In this document: positions 8,621 to 20,092 of the stretch, one piece after another
Layout of the letters: each line of letters starts with the position of its first letter
Position numbering within the stretch: the stretch's first letter is position 1
Assembly: GCA_026874595.1 (NCBI GenBank)
Contig: CM049316.1
Span: forward strand, 71,577,176-71,641,175
Reading direction: 5' to 3'
Length of the DNA: 64,000 nt
DNA from: Sipunculus nudus
Lineage: Eukaryota; Annelida; Sipuncula; Golfingiida; Sipunculidae
Notes under the pieces: model-generated
What the model was told of the DNA's origin: nothing
Seen by the model: the letters and a program-made list of their open reading frames with translations, nothing else
Databases searched by the model: none
Position numbers and translations under genes: made by a program

Positions 8621-9603
8621 AAATGGCGCAGCCTGCAGGATAAGATGCGATTGATGGAACACCTGGATGGAGTGGACGGGTTGACCTGTATGTCCTGTTT
8701 CCCTTGCTGGCGGATGGTTTCGCCAAGACGGCCTATGTTGTCGTGTTTTTGGACTTTTCCTGTGTTTTGAGGACTGAACGTTGGTTACATACCAACTGAC
8801 GGATGTCTTCCCTTTTCTGGTGATCACCCTTCGCACCGTCGTTTTCTGCCTGTGCTTGTTGGTTCCTAGGTGCTGTGGCATGGACTGTTCGCAGGGCGCT
8901 AAAGGGCCGGCCTGGTGTCCTGTTCCGGACTGACCTCGGCATGGAATCAGTGGACTAGGGACCCGTTAATAGCCAGTGTGTGACGGAGTGGTATTTTTTC
9001 CGTGCTTGTGAGAGCACAATGGACATCTGCAAGGACAGTGCATATTAAAATGTTTCATCCTTTTTTTTGGGTGGCGTAAAGTGACATATAGGATTCAGGC
9101 ATTTAATTATAATAATATAATTTAATTATAACATATAATTATATTATAAAGGTAAACTATTTATTTAATAATGGATATCCAGACTTTTTATGGTTATGCA
9201 ACAGGCATAGATTTGTAATGGTTAGATGGATTTTTTTTCTGCAGTAAGCTTACACCAGGCATATATATTTTGGTTGATTGCAGCAAGATTGCTAAGATTC
9301 TTTGCTTCTATAATAACGCCCTTGTTAAACTGCTAACTAGTAATGATTGCTTAATTTGTAGCGACTGTTTAAGTGTAATTTACATTTAAGTGTATGAGAG
9401 AAGGTGAGGAAAAGTATCCTTACCTTTCCTTGTCTGCCTGCCACTACCAGTGCGGTAAGTTCAGACAGGTAAAGCTTTTTTGTATCATCTGTAGGGGTAT
9501 AGATAGATGTTAGTTGAATCTGTTTCCCATAGATTCAGATACATTTTTGTAATTTAGCTCCTTAGGACTAGGTATCCTTTAGTATCATTTAAATTCACTT
9601 ACC
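8621..9603 (+). other. 5' leader of copy 2 (PBS to gag ATG)
   Basis: This is a 983-nt non-coding leader. It begins with AAA and the PBS. It contains an AT-only stretch near 9098-9150 and a hairpin-prone segment near 9405-9430. Two splice-donor-like sites are GTAAGT at 9455-9460 and CAG/GTAAAG at 9466; the latter reads CAG/GTAAGA in copies 3 and 4. A long leader is compatible with packaging or dimerisation signals, but none is identifiable by eye. Confidence 0.7.
8624..8641 (+). other. Primer-binding site (copy 2)
   Basis: TGGCGCAGCCTGCAGGAT lies three bases after the LTR end. Its complement has the form of a tRNA 3' end: CCA, discriminator G, a 7-nt acceptor strand, a 5-nt T-stem strand and the edge of the T-loop. 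A G at position 73 is typical of eukaryotic serine tRNAs, so tRNA-Ser is a candidate primer (inference). The site is identical at 18110-18127 and 27593-27610. Confidence 0.85.
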
Positions 9604-10605
9604 ATGAAGTACACTCGCACCGTAGTAGTTAGGTCCGTACCAAAGGATGTGAAGCAGTCACAACTCGAGGGGCACTTCGGTACGGTCGGCACGGTGGAAT
9701 CCATTTTGATTTCTACTGACAAATTGTTCATCGTGTACGCCTCTCCCTCTAGTGTCCCCACGGCCATAGAATCATTGAGTTCTATTAAGTTGTCAGCCCT
9801 AAAGGAACCAGTGCAACTTTTGTTGGCTCCAGCAAAGGAGACTGATGAGCCTAAGATCAAAGCGTTGCTTGACCCTGATCCTGACCCTCTTGAGCATTTC
9901 TTAGATTCCTTAAGCTCTGATAACTTGGCTAAACTGCAAACAAAACTGGAAGGTCGAGTGCCTAGCAGACAAGCTCCTCCTGCCCCTCTGTACACAGTTA
10001 GTCAGCGCCCCCGATTACCCACCTTCTCTGGGGATCCTGGGAAAGACATATCGTATAGCCAGTGGCGATTTCAAGTCCAGTGCCTGCTGGATAACCCTAG
10101 TTATCATAAGAGCGAAGTGGAAGAGGTAGTCCGCTTGTCACTCAGGGGCACTGCAGCAGAAATTTTATTATGCTCAGAACCAGGAATAAAGGTTTCTGAT
10201 TTGCTCCATCAATTCGACCTTATGTTTGGGGATGTTGTAGATTATAATCTTCTCCGGGAACAGTACTATGGAGCTCAACAAGGTCCGGGGGAAAACATAG
10301 TTCAGTGGGGCTGCAGACTCCAAAAGTTACTCCATTCCCTTAAAGGCAGAGATTTGATCACCCCCACGGAAGCAGAGCATAGCTTGAGATCCAGGTTTTG
10401 GTATGGACTCCACCCAAGTTATGTTAAAGTAAAAGAAGCCTTAGGGTTATTCTGCGAACAGGAAAGTCGTTCGATGAATTATTTAGTTGTGCTAGGGAAC
10501 TGGAGGCGGAATATACTCCTGGCCATTCGTCCGTCCGGGTTTCCCATCCAACCCAGCCTGGAAAGGGTAAATTGCCCCTGCAACAGCAAACAAACCCTGA
10601 TTTAG
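9604..10605 (+). CDS. gag: gag frame 1 of copy 2
   Basis: This is the same 333-codon frame as in copy 1, with the RRM-like N-terminus and PNMA/Ty3-like capsid. It carries a private Lys116Glu change (AAA to GAA) in the linker between the two domains. It shares the break that leaves the rest of Gag in the -1 frame. Confidence 0.85.
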   Translation: MKYTRTVVVRSVPKDVKQSQLEGHFGTVGTVESILISTDKLFIVYASPSSVPTAIESLSSIKLSALKEPVQLLLAPAKETDEPKIKALLDPDPDPLEHFLDSLSSDNLAKLQTKLEGRVPSRQAPPAPLYTVSQRPRLPTFSGDPGKDISYSQWRFQVQCLLDNPSYHKSEVEEVVRLSLRGTAAEILLCSEPGIKVSDLLHQFDLMFGDVVDYNLLREQYYGAQQGPGENIVQWGCRLQKLLHSLKGRDLITPTEAEHSLRSRFWYGLHPSYVKVKEALGLFCEQESRSMNYLVVLGNWRRNILLAIRPSGFPIQPSLERVNCPCNSKQTLI

Positions 10606-10838
10606 CCCAAGCTGTAGACACGGTACTAAGAAAAATGGAAGGCTTAGAGGCACGTTTAAGTAAACTAGAAGGAAAGGCTACTTACCCCAGTAAATCTCCC
10701 TCAGGCACCAATCCTAACCAAGATCAGAGTAGCACTGCTGGTCAAAATCGCTTATTTTGTAGCAGATGCAAACGAAACAACCATCTCCTGCGTGATTGTG
10801 TGGCCCGTAGGGATGTGAACGGCCGGCCTTTAAACTGA
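10428..10838 (+). CDS. gag: gag frame 2 of copy 2 (CCHC nucleocapsid)
   Basis: This overlaps the upstream gag frame in the -1 register and ends at the frameshift signal. The CCHC knuckle and the coiled-coil stretch are intact. It has Leu where copy 1 has Ser in the motif preceding CARELE, the form usual for Gypsy Gag. It has no start codon of its own. Confidence 0.75.
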   Translation, partial: SKRSLRVILRTGKSFDELFSCARELEAEYTPGHSSVRVSHPTQPGKGKLPLQQQTNPDLAQAVDTVLRKMEGLEARLSKLEGKATYPSKSPSGTNPNQDQSSTAGQNRLFCSRCKRNNHLLRDCVARRDVNGRPLN

Positions 10839-10874
10839 AGTCCGCCTGCAACAGACGGTGGGGGGTTGCAGGCG
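10829..10874 (+). promoter_or_regulatory. -1 frameshift signal, gag to pol (copy 2)
   Basis: TTTAAAC lies at 10829-10835. A 10-bp stem pairs 10843-10852 with 10865-10874. Sequence is identical to copy 1. Confidence 0.85.
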
Positions 10875-13800
10875 AGAGACGTGTCCCTGCTAAGATTCCT
10901 GTAGAATTGGTAGGCAATGTCGACCAGGTAAAGCTCATAGCCAATGGTAATTCCTCTACTGGGTTACTTGACTCTGGTTCGGCCATTTCCACGGTTGCCG
11001 AGTGGTTTTATAACAAACACCTAGCTTCTTGTTCTCTATTGCTTGTGGACCAGGTATTGGAGATTGAGGTAGCTGGTGGCGGTAGGCTAGACTATTTAGG
11101 TATTGTTGAGTTGGATCTTAACTTTCCATCGGTTTTGAAGGATACAGTTTTCCCCACTCCAGTCCTCCTAGTCAAGAACACTAGCTTCAATCTAAATACC
11201 CCCTTTGTAATTGGCCAAAACATTATCAAGCCGTGCGTCAGACACCTAAGGGCACTCAAGGGACCCAGATTTATCCAAACAGCTGGCTTATCTGATCCCT
11301 GGCGTTTAGCGTGTAGAAACAATTGTCTCTTTCACGGTTCTACTTCCAAACCTCTCGGGAGGGTGTTTAGCAATAAACAAGTCCTTGTACCACCCAATCA
11401 TAGCTACTTCATACCAGGGGTAACAAGAACATGTACGTTTGGTAAAACCACTATTGTGACTGAGCCTGAGGGTCAGCTACCCGCAGGACTGGTGTTAGAC
11501 CCAATTTTTATGGAAGTTAACTTGAGGAACAAAACCAGTAAACGGGTTGACGTTAAAGTTTCTAATTTGACCTCCAGCCCAATTACCGTTCCGGCAAAAG
11601 CCTTACTTTGTTCCCTCCAGGTGGCCTCGGTCATACCTTCATTCAGTCAGAGTACAAGCCCTGCAGGTGTACTAGACCAATTTAACATCGGTACCTCATT
11701 GTCTGAGAAAGAGCGTCACAAAGTTTTAAGTCTTTTAAATACTTGGACCTCTATCTTTTCTATTGATGAAATAGACATCGGCAAGACCGATATGATAAAA
11801 CACCGGACAGTCTTAACAGATGAAACGCCCTTCAGAGAGTCGTATCGACGAATTCCTCCTAATCTTTATGAAGAAGTTAGGTGTCATCTTAATGAAATGC
11901 TCGAGGCAGGTGTCATTCGTGAAAGTTCGAGTCCATTCGCGTCAGCAATAGTCCTCGTCCGTAAGCCTGATGGTAAACTAAGATTTTGCGTGGACTATCG
12001 GAAGCTGAATGCCCGTACTGTCCGTGATGCGCATTCTCTGCCTCGCATCGATGACACTTTAGATTCACTTGTAGGCAGTAAATTCTTTTCCTCTCTTGAC
12101 CTCAAAGCCGGGTACTGGCAAGTGGAGGTGGAGGAAGAAGACAAGCATAAGACCGCATTTACAGCCGGTCCTTTAGGGTTTTTCGAGTTTAATACGATGC
12201 CCTTCGGTCTGGTGAACGCGCCAGCCGTCTTCCAGCGCTTAATGCAGAAAACTATGGGTGATTTGCATTTATCACAATGTCTCCTTTATTTGGATGACAT
12301 CATAGTCTATAGCTCAACTTTTGAGGAGCATCTTGAACGACTGGAGGCTGTATTTCAACGCCTCAAAAATGCTGGTTTAAAGCTAAAACCGAGCAAGTGT
12401 CATTTCTTTCAGACTAAAGTCAGTTATCTAGGCCATGTGGTTTCAGCTGATGGCATCCACGCAGACCCTGCCAAGGTAGATGCAGTAAAACAGTGGCCTA
12501 CACCAAGTACATTGACAGAGGTTAGACGGTTCCTAGGTTTCGCTAGTTTTTACCGTAAGTTTATCCCTCATTTTGCCCAAGTAGCACGCCCCCTCCATGA
12601 CCTCCTGAAGGGAGTCTCGCCCAAAAAGAAAGGTAAACCTGGTAAGTACACACCTAAAGCCACATCCATTACATGGGGTACACAACAACAGGAGGCATTT
12701 GATAAGATTAAAAACTTATTGTGCCAAACCCCTGTATTGGCGTTTGCCAATTTTACTAAGCCATTTGTCCTGCACACGGACGCCAGCAAATCAGGTCTAG
12801 GTGCTATCCTATATCAGGAACAAGAGGGTAAACTACATCCCATTGCCTACGCCAGCCGAAGCCTTAGACCCTCAGAAGCTAATTATCCAGCCCACAAGCT
12901 AGAATTTCTGGCTTTAAAGTGGGCTGTCACAGAGAAATTTAAAGACTATCTTTATGGTGGCACATTTACTGTCAGAACTGACAATAACCCATTGTGTTAT
13001 GTCCTTTCTTCAGCCAGGCTTGATGCCACAGGACAGCGGTGGATTGCTGAACTGGCAAACTTCAATTTTGATATTAAATACCGCTCAGGTCAGGTTAACA
13101 TAGATGCTGATGCGTTATCAAGGTCCCCTGGTCAGGAGATAGTCCATCTCTCCACCGAAACCGTAAATGCTATCTGTAACTACCAATTGCCTTATTTTAT
13201 TGGCTTACAACACACACCTGCACCTGCTGATCAGTGCTCTTGTTCAGACAACCTTCCACAGACCCCAATTAATATCAGAGACAAACAACTTGAAGACCCC
13301 ATCCTCAAACAAATAATTCAAAGCTTAGAAGCAGGACATCAACCGAAAATAACCAGGAAACCATCACCGGATTCCAACTGGCGTATATACCAGAGTCGAG
13401 CTAAGCAATTTGTTTTACAGCAGAATATACTATGTCGCAAGAGAACCGTAAATCATCAGCTAACATACCAGGTCGTACTGCCTGAATCTCTGCGTAGTGT
13501 AGCTCTCCATGGTTTACATAACCTAATGGGGCACATGGGCCAAACCAGAACTACTAAACTAGTCCAGGATCGGTATTTCTGGCCAAAAATGTCAAAAGAC
13601 ATTATCCAATACGTTCCTTGCTGTCCAAGATGTGTCAGGAGAAAGACACCTACCAATCAAAGAGCTCCCCTTATCAATATCTCTTCCACTGCACCTTTGG
13701 AGTTACTTTGTGTAGATTTCTTATCAGTAGAACCTTGCAAAGGTAACATAGAAAACATCCTTGTAGTGACAGATCATTTCACAAAATATGCCAGGGCTTT

Positions 13801-15070
13801 TCCCTGTAAAACTCAACAGGCCAAACCGACAGCCCAATTATTATTTGATCAATTTATATGCCACTATGGTTTTCCCCAGAGAATATTATCTGATCAAGGC
13901 AGAAATTTCGAGAGCAAACTGATCAAGGAACTATGTAGTTTAGCTGGAATTTCCAAGTGTCGAACTACCCCTTGTCATCCAATGGGGAATGGTCAGTGCG
14001 AGCGTTTTAACCGCACTCTCCTGAATATGCTCGGCTGCTTAGAGCCAGAAGGTAAATCCAATTGGAAAATACACCTAAATGCTCTGACCCATGCTTATAA
14101 TTGCACACAACATGAGACAACCGGGTTCTCCCCCTTCTTTCTCATGTATGGTCGCCATCCCAAACTGCCAATAGACATAATTCTGGGTTTAGATCAAGAG
14201 GATAAGCAAGCAGCCACAGATTACTCAAAATATGTGCAGTCCTTAGCGGATAATCTATCAGATGCTTATAAAATGGCACAGAACAACTCTTCTTTGGCCC
14301 AGCAACGCCATAAAATGCGCTATGATCGTAAGATTAAAGGCACGTCCCTTCAAGTGGGAGACAAAGTCTTAGTCCGTAACCTCCATGTAACTGGTAAACA
14401 AAAACGCGCTGATGTGTGGGAAACTCCTATATACACTGTTGTAGGACAACCAAACGGGGATATTCCAGTTTATAGGGTGCAGAGGGAAGGAGCAACGGGT
14501 GGCATACGCACGCTTCATCGTAATCTACTTCTCTGTATTAACAATCTCCCCCTTAATCCCCCAGTTACTGACTCTAATGCATCAAAATGTACCCAAAAGC
14601 AAAAACCTGATCACAAAATAGTTGATGTAGAATCCTCCAGTGATATTGAAAGTCCGGATGAGGATGCTGATGATTATGTCTTCACTCCATTGTCAGTTCC
14701 TGTTAATATTCCTTTGATCCACGTAGATCAGGAAGAAAAGCTCCCACTTTCCACTCCTAGTTCGGAAATTGCACTTTCCACTTCCAGTCCCGAAGGTGAA
14801 GGACCATTCAGTCCCGATTTTCCAGTTCGGGATGCATCACCTGTAAGAATAACAGAAACTGATGACAGTGCCATACCAATCCCTGAAGTTTATGAATCTC
14901 TAACAGATCTAGTTGAAAATCAAGAATTGAGTGAGGAAACTAATGCAAACTTACCACATGTTACTACAGATAATTCCCAATTGGGAGATGATCGCCCCAG
15001 GCCCAGGCGATCAGACCGAATAAGACGGCCTCCAACCTGGTTACGGTCTGGAGATTATGTCCAACATTAA
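10835..15070 (+). CDS. pol: pol of copy 2, intact
   Basis: By inspection its 1387-residue translation from the codon at 10907 appears the same as in copy 1. Protease DSGS, RT YLDD, RNase H, HHCC and D,D-35-E integrase residues are all present. I noticed one silent difference (CAGACT for CAGACA near 12410). Together with copy 1 it forms one haplotype (Leu44, Leu46, His143, Thr301, Asn872), distinct from copies 3 and 4. Confidence 0.95.
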   Translation: MKSACNRRWGVAGERRVPAKIPVELVGNVDQVKLIANGNSSTGLLDSGSAISTVAEWFYNKHLASCSLLLVDQVLEIEVAGGGRLDYLGIVELDLNFPSVLKDTVFPTPVLLVKNTSFNLNTPFVIGQNIIKPCVRHLRALKGPRFIQTAGLSDPWRLACRNNCLFHGSTSKPLGRVFSNKQVLVPPNHSYFIPGVTRTCTFGKTTIVTEPEGQLPAGLVLDPIFMEVNLRNKTSKRVDVKVSNLTSSPITVPAKALLCSLQVASVIPSFSQSTSPAGVLDQFNIGTSLSEKERHKVLSLLNTWTSIFSIDEIDIGKTDMIKHRTVLTDETPFRESYRRIPPNLYEEVRCHLNEMLEAGVIRESSSPFASAIVLVRKPDGKLRFCVDYRKLNARTVRDAHSLPRIDDTLDSLVGSKFFSSLDLKAGYWQVEVEEEDKHKTAFTAGPLGFFEFNTMPFGLVNAPAVFQRLMQKTMGDLHLSQCLLYLDDIIVYSSTFEEHLERLEAVFQRLKNAGLKLKPSKCHFFQTKVSYLGHVVSADGIHADPAKVDAVKQWPTPSTLTEVRRFLGFASFYRKFIPHFAQVARPLHDLLKGVSPKKKGKPGKYTPKATSITWGTQQQEAFDKIKNLLCQTPVLAFANFTKPFVLHTDASKSGLGAILYQEQEGKLHPIAYASRSLRPSEANYPAHKLEFLALKWAVTEKFKDYLYGGTFTVRTDNNPLCYVLSSARLDATGQRWIAELANFNFDIKYRSGQVNIDADALSRSPGQEIVHLSTETVNAICNYQLPYFIGLQHTPAPADQCSCSDNLPQTPINIRDKQLEDPILKQIIQSLEAGHQPKITRKPSPDSNWRIYQSRAKQFVLQQNILCRKRTVNHQLTYQVVLPESLRSVALHGLHNLMGHMGQTRTTKLVQDRYFWPKMSKDIIQYVPCCPRCVRRKTPTNQRAPLINISSTAPLELLCVDFLSVEPCKGNIENILVVTDHFTKYARAFPCKTQQAKPTAQLLFDQFICHYGFPQRILSDQGRNFESKLIKELCSLAGISKCRTTPCHPMGNGQCERFNRTLLNMLGCLEPEGKSNWKIHLNALTHAYNCTQHETTGFSPFFLMYGRHPKLPIDIILGLDQEDKQAATDYSKYVQSLADNLSDAYKMAQNNSSLAQQRHKMRYDRKIKGTSLQVGDKVLVRNLHVTGKQKRADVWETPIYTVVGQPNGDIPVYRVQREGATGGIRTLHRNLLLCINNLPLNPPVTDSNASKCTQKQKPDHKIVDVESSSDIESPDEDADDYVFTPLSVPVNIPLIHVDQEEKLPLSTPSSEIALSTSSPEGEGPFSPDFPVRDASPVRITETDDSAIPIPEVYESLTDLVENQELSEETNANLPHVTTDNSQLGDDRPRPRRSDRIRRPPTWLRSGDYVQH

Positions 15071-15144
15071 TTGGATATAACTTCCTTAGTGAAGCCATGA
15101 TTTCTTCACATATTTTCCGTTGTCGGGTCGACAACTTCTTCGAA

Positions 15145-15155
15145 CGGGGGGAGGG
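15145..15155 (+). other. Polypurine tract (copy 2)
   Basis: CGGGGGGAGGG lies immediately before the TGTAACAC of LTR 2. Confidence 0.85.
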
Positions 15156-18106
15156 TGTAACACGGGGTAATATAGCCCCATGTTTTTTTTTCATTTTGTC
15201 TTTCATTCCAAAGTGACCGACAAGACAGGTTCCTTTAGGTCAAGGGTCAACCACCTGTTGCCCTGGCATGGCATGGCATGGCCTGCGTGGCCGGCAAAAC
15301 CTGTTGTAAGAATATAGTTTTGTCAGGACCGGTTTTCGGTGTTTGGGCAACGAGGCATGACAGCCCGTAATGACCACGATGTCTTGGGGCAGCCTCGTCA
15401 GTTCTGCTCAAACCTTGCTGTTGGCAACCAGCCGACTGATTGCCTGTACCTGTATCTTCTTCCAGGTAGGAACCTTATTTTTGTCCCCGTCAGTTATATT
15501 CTGAAATGCATGTAAAAATGTATGATTATTTTAGTACTAATAAGAAACCCAAACGTTTTTTCTGTCCCAATAGATTTATGGCCCACCATGCATTTCCCAT
15601 ATATTTGCTCATTCATATATAAACCTTCCTGTCTGTTCCATCCGAATATATTGTATTTTCTCTGTTGGGTACATTTGTATAGAATATGGTCAACTGCAAA
15701 GTATACAGCCTCCAGTCTAGTCTAATTTTCCTGAAATGCCCTATTTCGGACCAGTAGAACGGCAGACTAGGCACGCCTCTCGTCTAAACTAAACCCCCCC
15801 CCCCCCAACTTCAAGAATATCTTTGGTGTCCACTTTAGTTGGTACATCGCCAGTCGTTCACTCCAGGCATTATTTTGGCCGCAAGTAGTACTCTTTAAGT
15901 AGTAATAGGGCTAAGATTACTGCCCTATATAAAAAAAATAATTAAACTAAAATACTTTTCATATTTCATACTGCATTTGTAGTGAGAAAAGGTAAAATCT
16001 TATTTTATCTAAATGCTTCGGTCTAAATCGATGCCGCCACCAGGCCGTTCAAAGTGAAAGCATTATTTATGCACTCTGTAATCTCCGCTCTTTGCACATG
16101 GGATGTATCTTAGATATACATGAAAGGCAGGCAAATTTCTCCCAAAAAAATAAATACAATTATTATTAAGGATGGTTCATATAAGTTGTTCTGAATAGCC
16201 AATCGGAGCTGCCACTTCAAAAAGTTACTACTAATTAAATATCAGCAAATGTTTCATGTAAAATTTCTTCCAAAACATTGATAATTATGAAGATTTAATA
16301 TGAAGAGTTAACAGCAGCATAAAGCTGTTATCAGACTATTTCATAACTGGGTAATTATTTAATAACGCAAAAATGCTTACTCTAAAGTAAGCTTAATAGT
16401 GGCACACGTTCCCACTTTATTCCCGTGCTAGACGTAAAATCCATGTTGACCGTGTATATGAACCCGGGTGCTGGTGCTGCCATCTGGCCGCCTGAGGTAA
16501 ACTAGTTTCCACAGTCCCACTTAGGCCTGTGCTGCCACCTGGCGTCTCAGATGAACTAACCATCAAAACAAACTTCCATACCTTAGAAACGGGACATAAT
16601 TACAATAAACACGACAGTCATCAATATTATTATTTATTAAGCATTACCAAGTTTAAGGTATGGATAATAGCATAGACGTGCTGTTCTCCTAACATTTAAC
16701 CAGACGTGCGTGCTAAACAGTTTCTCATTCAATAGATGAAAAACTTCTTTTCAATCGATTTTTCTTATAATTTAAGATCGTCGGGGAAAACTTAAAAATA
16801 CAGCATAATAATATATTATCTTAAAATCATTTTCTGGTATCATCAGATGACAGTCAATTTTCAAGAAAGTTCCGAAAACTAACTTACCACACGATTACCG
16901 CCATAGCGCTTGGGGACTTTCTCCCAGTTTGCTGTTGCCGTTTGTTTACCTTCCGCATACAAAATAGTGCATTGTAGAGTCTTGAGTACAGAACCCCGGT
17001 CTCTCCTTAGATTTCCGCCTCCAGTCAATTTGTGTAGTTTTTATGCATATTCCACTCTTTCACTGTTCAACTTTTCCAGATGTTTATCCTTTTGAACAGA
17101 TATATATCCTTTTGAACAATCAAATTTTAGTAAGATTCCTCCGCGCTCTGCATTTCATAATACAAAATACCCGCCTAATTTCAGGTGTTTGATAACCTCA
17201 AAACCGTTCGTAAAAGCAGTACTCTGATAAACCTACCATCCATTATTCTATCGTGCTAGACCAGGAATTTTTTTTTATTTGTAAAGTAAATCTTATATTA
17301 TTATGATCCTCTTAAGTGTCAGGTAGCATCACGATTTGGGGTAGTAGATTAGAGTAGTATACGCCTTAAGTGATTGCATTTAAGAGACACTCTCCTAACA
17401 CACCCACTATCCAACCTCCACACAAGCACTTATATTCGTTCTTTTCTCAGCATTATAATGTTTTATTCACACGTAAATATATACCACTTATAGTTGCTCA
17501 GTTGTTCTCAATGTAAATCCTTTAATTGTCAAGAAATAGGTTAGTGAACAGGCCAATGTAAGAATATTGTCCAATGTACGTTGATCAGGTGACATAAACT
17601 GATTATCACAGTTATGAGATGGCCACATGCCCATAAACGTATGCATTTAATATGTTAAGTCTGTGGATTTAAGAGAAATATATGTATACGAAATCTGTGT
17701 GTAGCTTAAACTATTTTCTTTTCTTTATAGTATATAGAAACAGGATAACAGATCATGTTCTTGATTACCCTGATAACCATTATCCACTTCATGGTAGACA
17801 GTGTTCTTTACTGTCAATAGTATATAAAAAATATGGTAAATTGTCATGTGGTTACATTTAAATATCTGGATGTTTATTATTATAATATTTTTGTTATCTT
17901 TATAACGTATTCTGTGATAAAAGAGATATTGGCTATGTACAGTATATGAAATATAAGTGTATACTGGGGCAGCCTAGTGAGTTCTGCTCAAACCTTGCTG
18001 TTGGCAACCAGCCGACTGATTGCCTGTACCTGTATCTTCTTCCAGAATAAATCCTCACCTCGCATCCGTCTTGATTCTTGAACCTGGCCCCACGTTGGGT
18101 GCCACA
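15156..18106 (+). repeat. LTR 2 (2951 bp), shared by copies 2 and 3
   Basis: It has the same structure as LTR 1, with the 81-bp pair at 15385-15465 and 17965-18045. Its first part shares variants with LTR 1 (CGTTTTTTCTG, CATGTTGACC). Its later part shares variants with LTRs 3 and 4 (CCGCCATAGCG, ATATGTATACG). It is therefore a mosaic, as expected from exchange within an array. Confidence 0.9.
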
Positions 18107-19090
18107 AAATGGCGCAGCCTGCAGGATAAGATGCGATTGATGGAACACCTGGATGGAGTGGACGGGTTGACCTGTATGTCCTGTTTCCCTTGCTGGCGGA
18201 TGGTTTCGCCAAGACGGCCTATGTTGTCGTGTTTTTGGACTTTTCCTGTGTTTTGAGGACTGAACGTTGGTTACATACCAACTGACGGATGTCTTCCCTT
18301 TTCTGGTGATCACCCACCGCACCGTCGTTTTCTGCCTGTGCTTGTTGGTTCCTAGGTGCTGTGGCATGGACTGTTCGCAGGGCGCTAAAGGGCCGGCCTG
18401 GTGTCCTGTTCCGGACTGACCTCGGCATGGAATCAGTGGACTAGGGACCCGTTAATAGCCAGTGTGTGACGGAGTGGTATTTTTTCCGTGCTTGTGAGAG
18501 CACAATGGACATCTGCAAGGACAGTGCATATTAAAATGTTTCATCCTTTTTTTTTGGGTGGCGTAAAGTGACATATAGGATTCAGGCATTTAATTATAAT
18601 AATATAATTTAATTATAACATATAATTATATTATAAAGGTAAACTATTTATTTAATAATGGATATCCAGACTTTTTATGGTTATGCAACAGGCATAGATT
18701 TGTAATGGTTAGATGGATTTTTTTTCTGCAGTAAGCTTACACCAGGCATATATATTTTGGTTGATTGCAGCAAGATTGCTAAGATTCTTTGCTTCTATAA
18801 TAACGCCCTTGTTAAACTGCTAACTAGTAATGATTGCTTAATTTGTAGCGACTGTTTAAGTGTAATTTACATTTAAGTGTATGAGAGAAGGTGAGGAAAA
18901 GTATCCTTACCTTTCCTTGTCTGCCTGCCACTACCAGTGCGGTAAGTTCAGACAGGTAAGACTTTTTTGTATCATCTGTAGGGGTATAGATAGATGTTAG
19001 TTGAATCTGTTTCCCATAGATTCAGATACATTTTTGTAATTTAGCTCCTTAGGACTAGGTATCCTTTAGTATCATTTAAATTCACTTACC
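18107..19090 (+). other. 5' leader of copy 3, including PBS at 18110-18127
   Basis: This is a non-coding leader nearly identical to that of copy 2. It differs at GATCACCCACCGC (copy 2 has CCCTTCGC) and at CAGGTAAGAC (copy 2 has CAGGTAAAGC). Confidence 0.7.
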
Positions 19091-20092
19091 ATGAAGTACA
19101 CTCGCACCGTAGTAGTTAGGTCCGTACCAAAGGATGTGAAGCAGTCACAACTCGAGGGGCACTTCGGTACGGTCGGCACGGTGGAATCCATTTTGATTTC
19201 TACTGACAAATTGTTCATCGTGTACGCCTCTCCCTCTAGTGTCCCCACGGCCATAGAATCATTGAGTTCTATTAAGTTGTCAGCCCTAAAGGAACCAGTG
19301 CAACTTTTGTTGGCTCCAGCAAAGGAGACTGATGAGCCTAAGATCAAAGCGTTGCTTGACCCTGATCCTGACCCTCTTGAGCATTTCTTAGATTCCTTAA
19401 GCTCTGATAACTTGGCTAAACTGCAAACAAAACTGAAAGGTCGAGTGCCTAGCAGACAAGCTCCTCCTGCCCCTCTGTACACAGTTAGTCAGCGCCCCCG
19501 ATTACCCACCTTCTCTGGGGATCCTGGGAAAGACATATCGTATAGCCAGTGGCGATTTCAAGTCCAGTGCCTGCTGGATAACCCTAGTTATCATAAGAGC
19601 GAAGTGGAAGAGGTAGTCCGCTTGTCACTCAGGGGCACTGCAGCAGAAATTTTATTATGCTCAGAACCAGGAATAAAGGTTTCTGATTTGCTCCATCAAT
19701 TCGACCTAATGTTTGGGGATGTTGTAGATTATAATCTTCTCCGGGAACAGTACTATGGAGCTCAACAAGGTCCGGGGGAAAACATAGTTCAGTGGGGCTG
19801 CAGACTCCAAAAGTTACTCCATTCCCTTAAAGGCAGAGATTTGATCACCCCCACGGAAGCAGAGCATAGCTTGAGATCCAGGTTTTGGTATGGACTCCAC
19901 CCAAGTTATGTTAAAGTAAAAGAAGCCTTAGGGTTATTCTGCGAACAGGAAAGTCGTTCGATGAATTATTTAGTTGTGCTAGGGAACTGGAGGCGGAATA
20001 TACTCCTGGCCATTCGTCCGTCCGGGTTTCCCATCCAACCCAGCCTGGAAAGGGTAAATTGCCCCTGCAACAGCAAACAAACCCTGATTTAG
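19091..20092 (+). CDS. gag: gag frame 1 of copy 3
   Basis: This is a 333-codon frame with the RRM-like and capsid-like domains, and Lys at residue 116 as in copies 1 and 4. The same register break is present, so the nucleocapsid lies in the -1 frame. Confidence 0.85.
   Translation: MKYTRTVVVRSVPKDVKQSQLEGHFGTVGTVESILISTDKLFIVYASPSSVPTAIESLSSIKLSALKEPVQLLLAPAKETDEPKIKALLDPDPDPLEHFLDSLSSDNLAKLQTKLKGRVPSRQAPPAPLYTVSQRPRLPTFSGDPGKDISYSQWRFQVQCLLDNPSYHKSEVEEVVRLSLRGTAAEILLCSEPGIKVSDLLHQFDLMFGDVVDYNLLREQYYGAQQGPGENIVQWGCRLQKLLHSLKGRDLITPTEAEHSLRSRFWYGLHPSYVKVKEALGLFCEQESRSMNYLVVLGNWRRNILLAIRPSGFPIQPSLERVNCPCNSKQTLI

Noticed and set aside
8447-8881. 144-codon minus-strand open frame spanning the LTR end and leader
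   Set aside because: It crosses the LTR boundary and PBS and has no domain; in LTR 4 it is cut by the array end. It is probably a by-product of sequence conservation.
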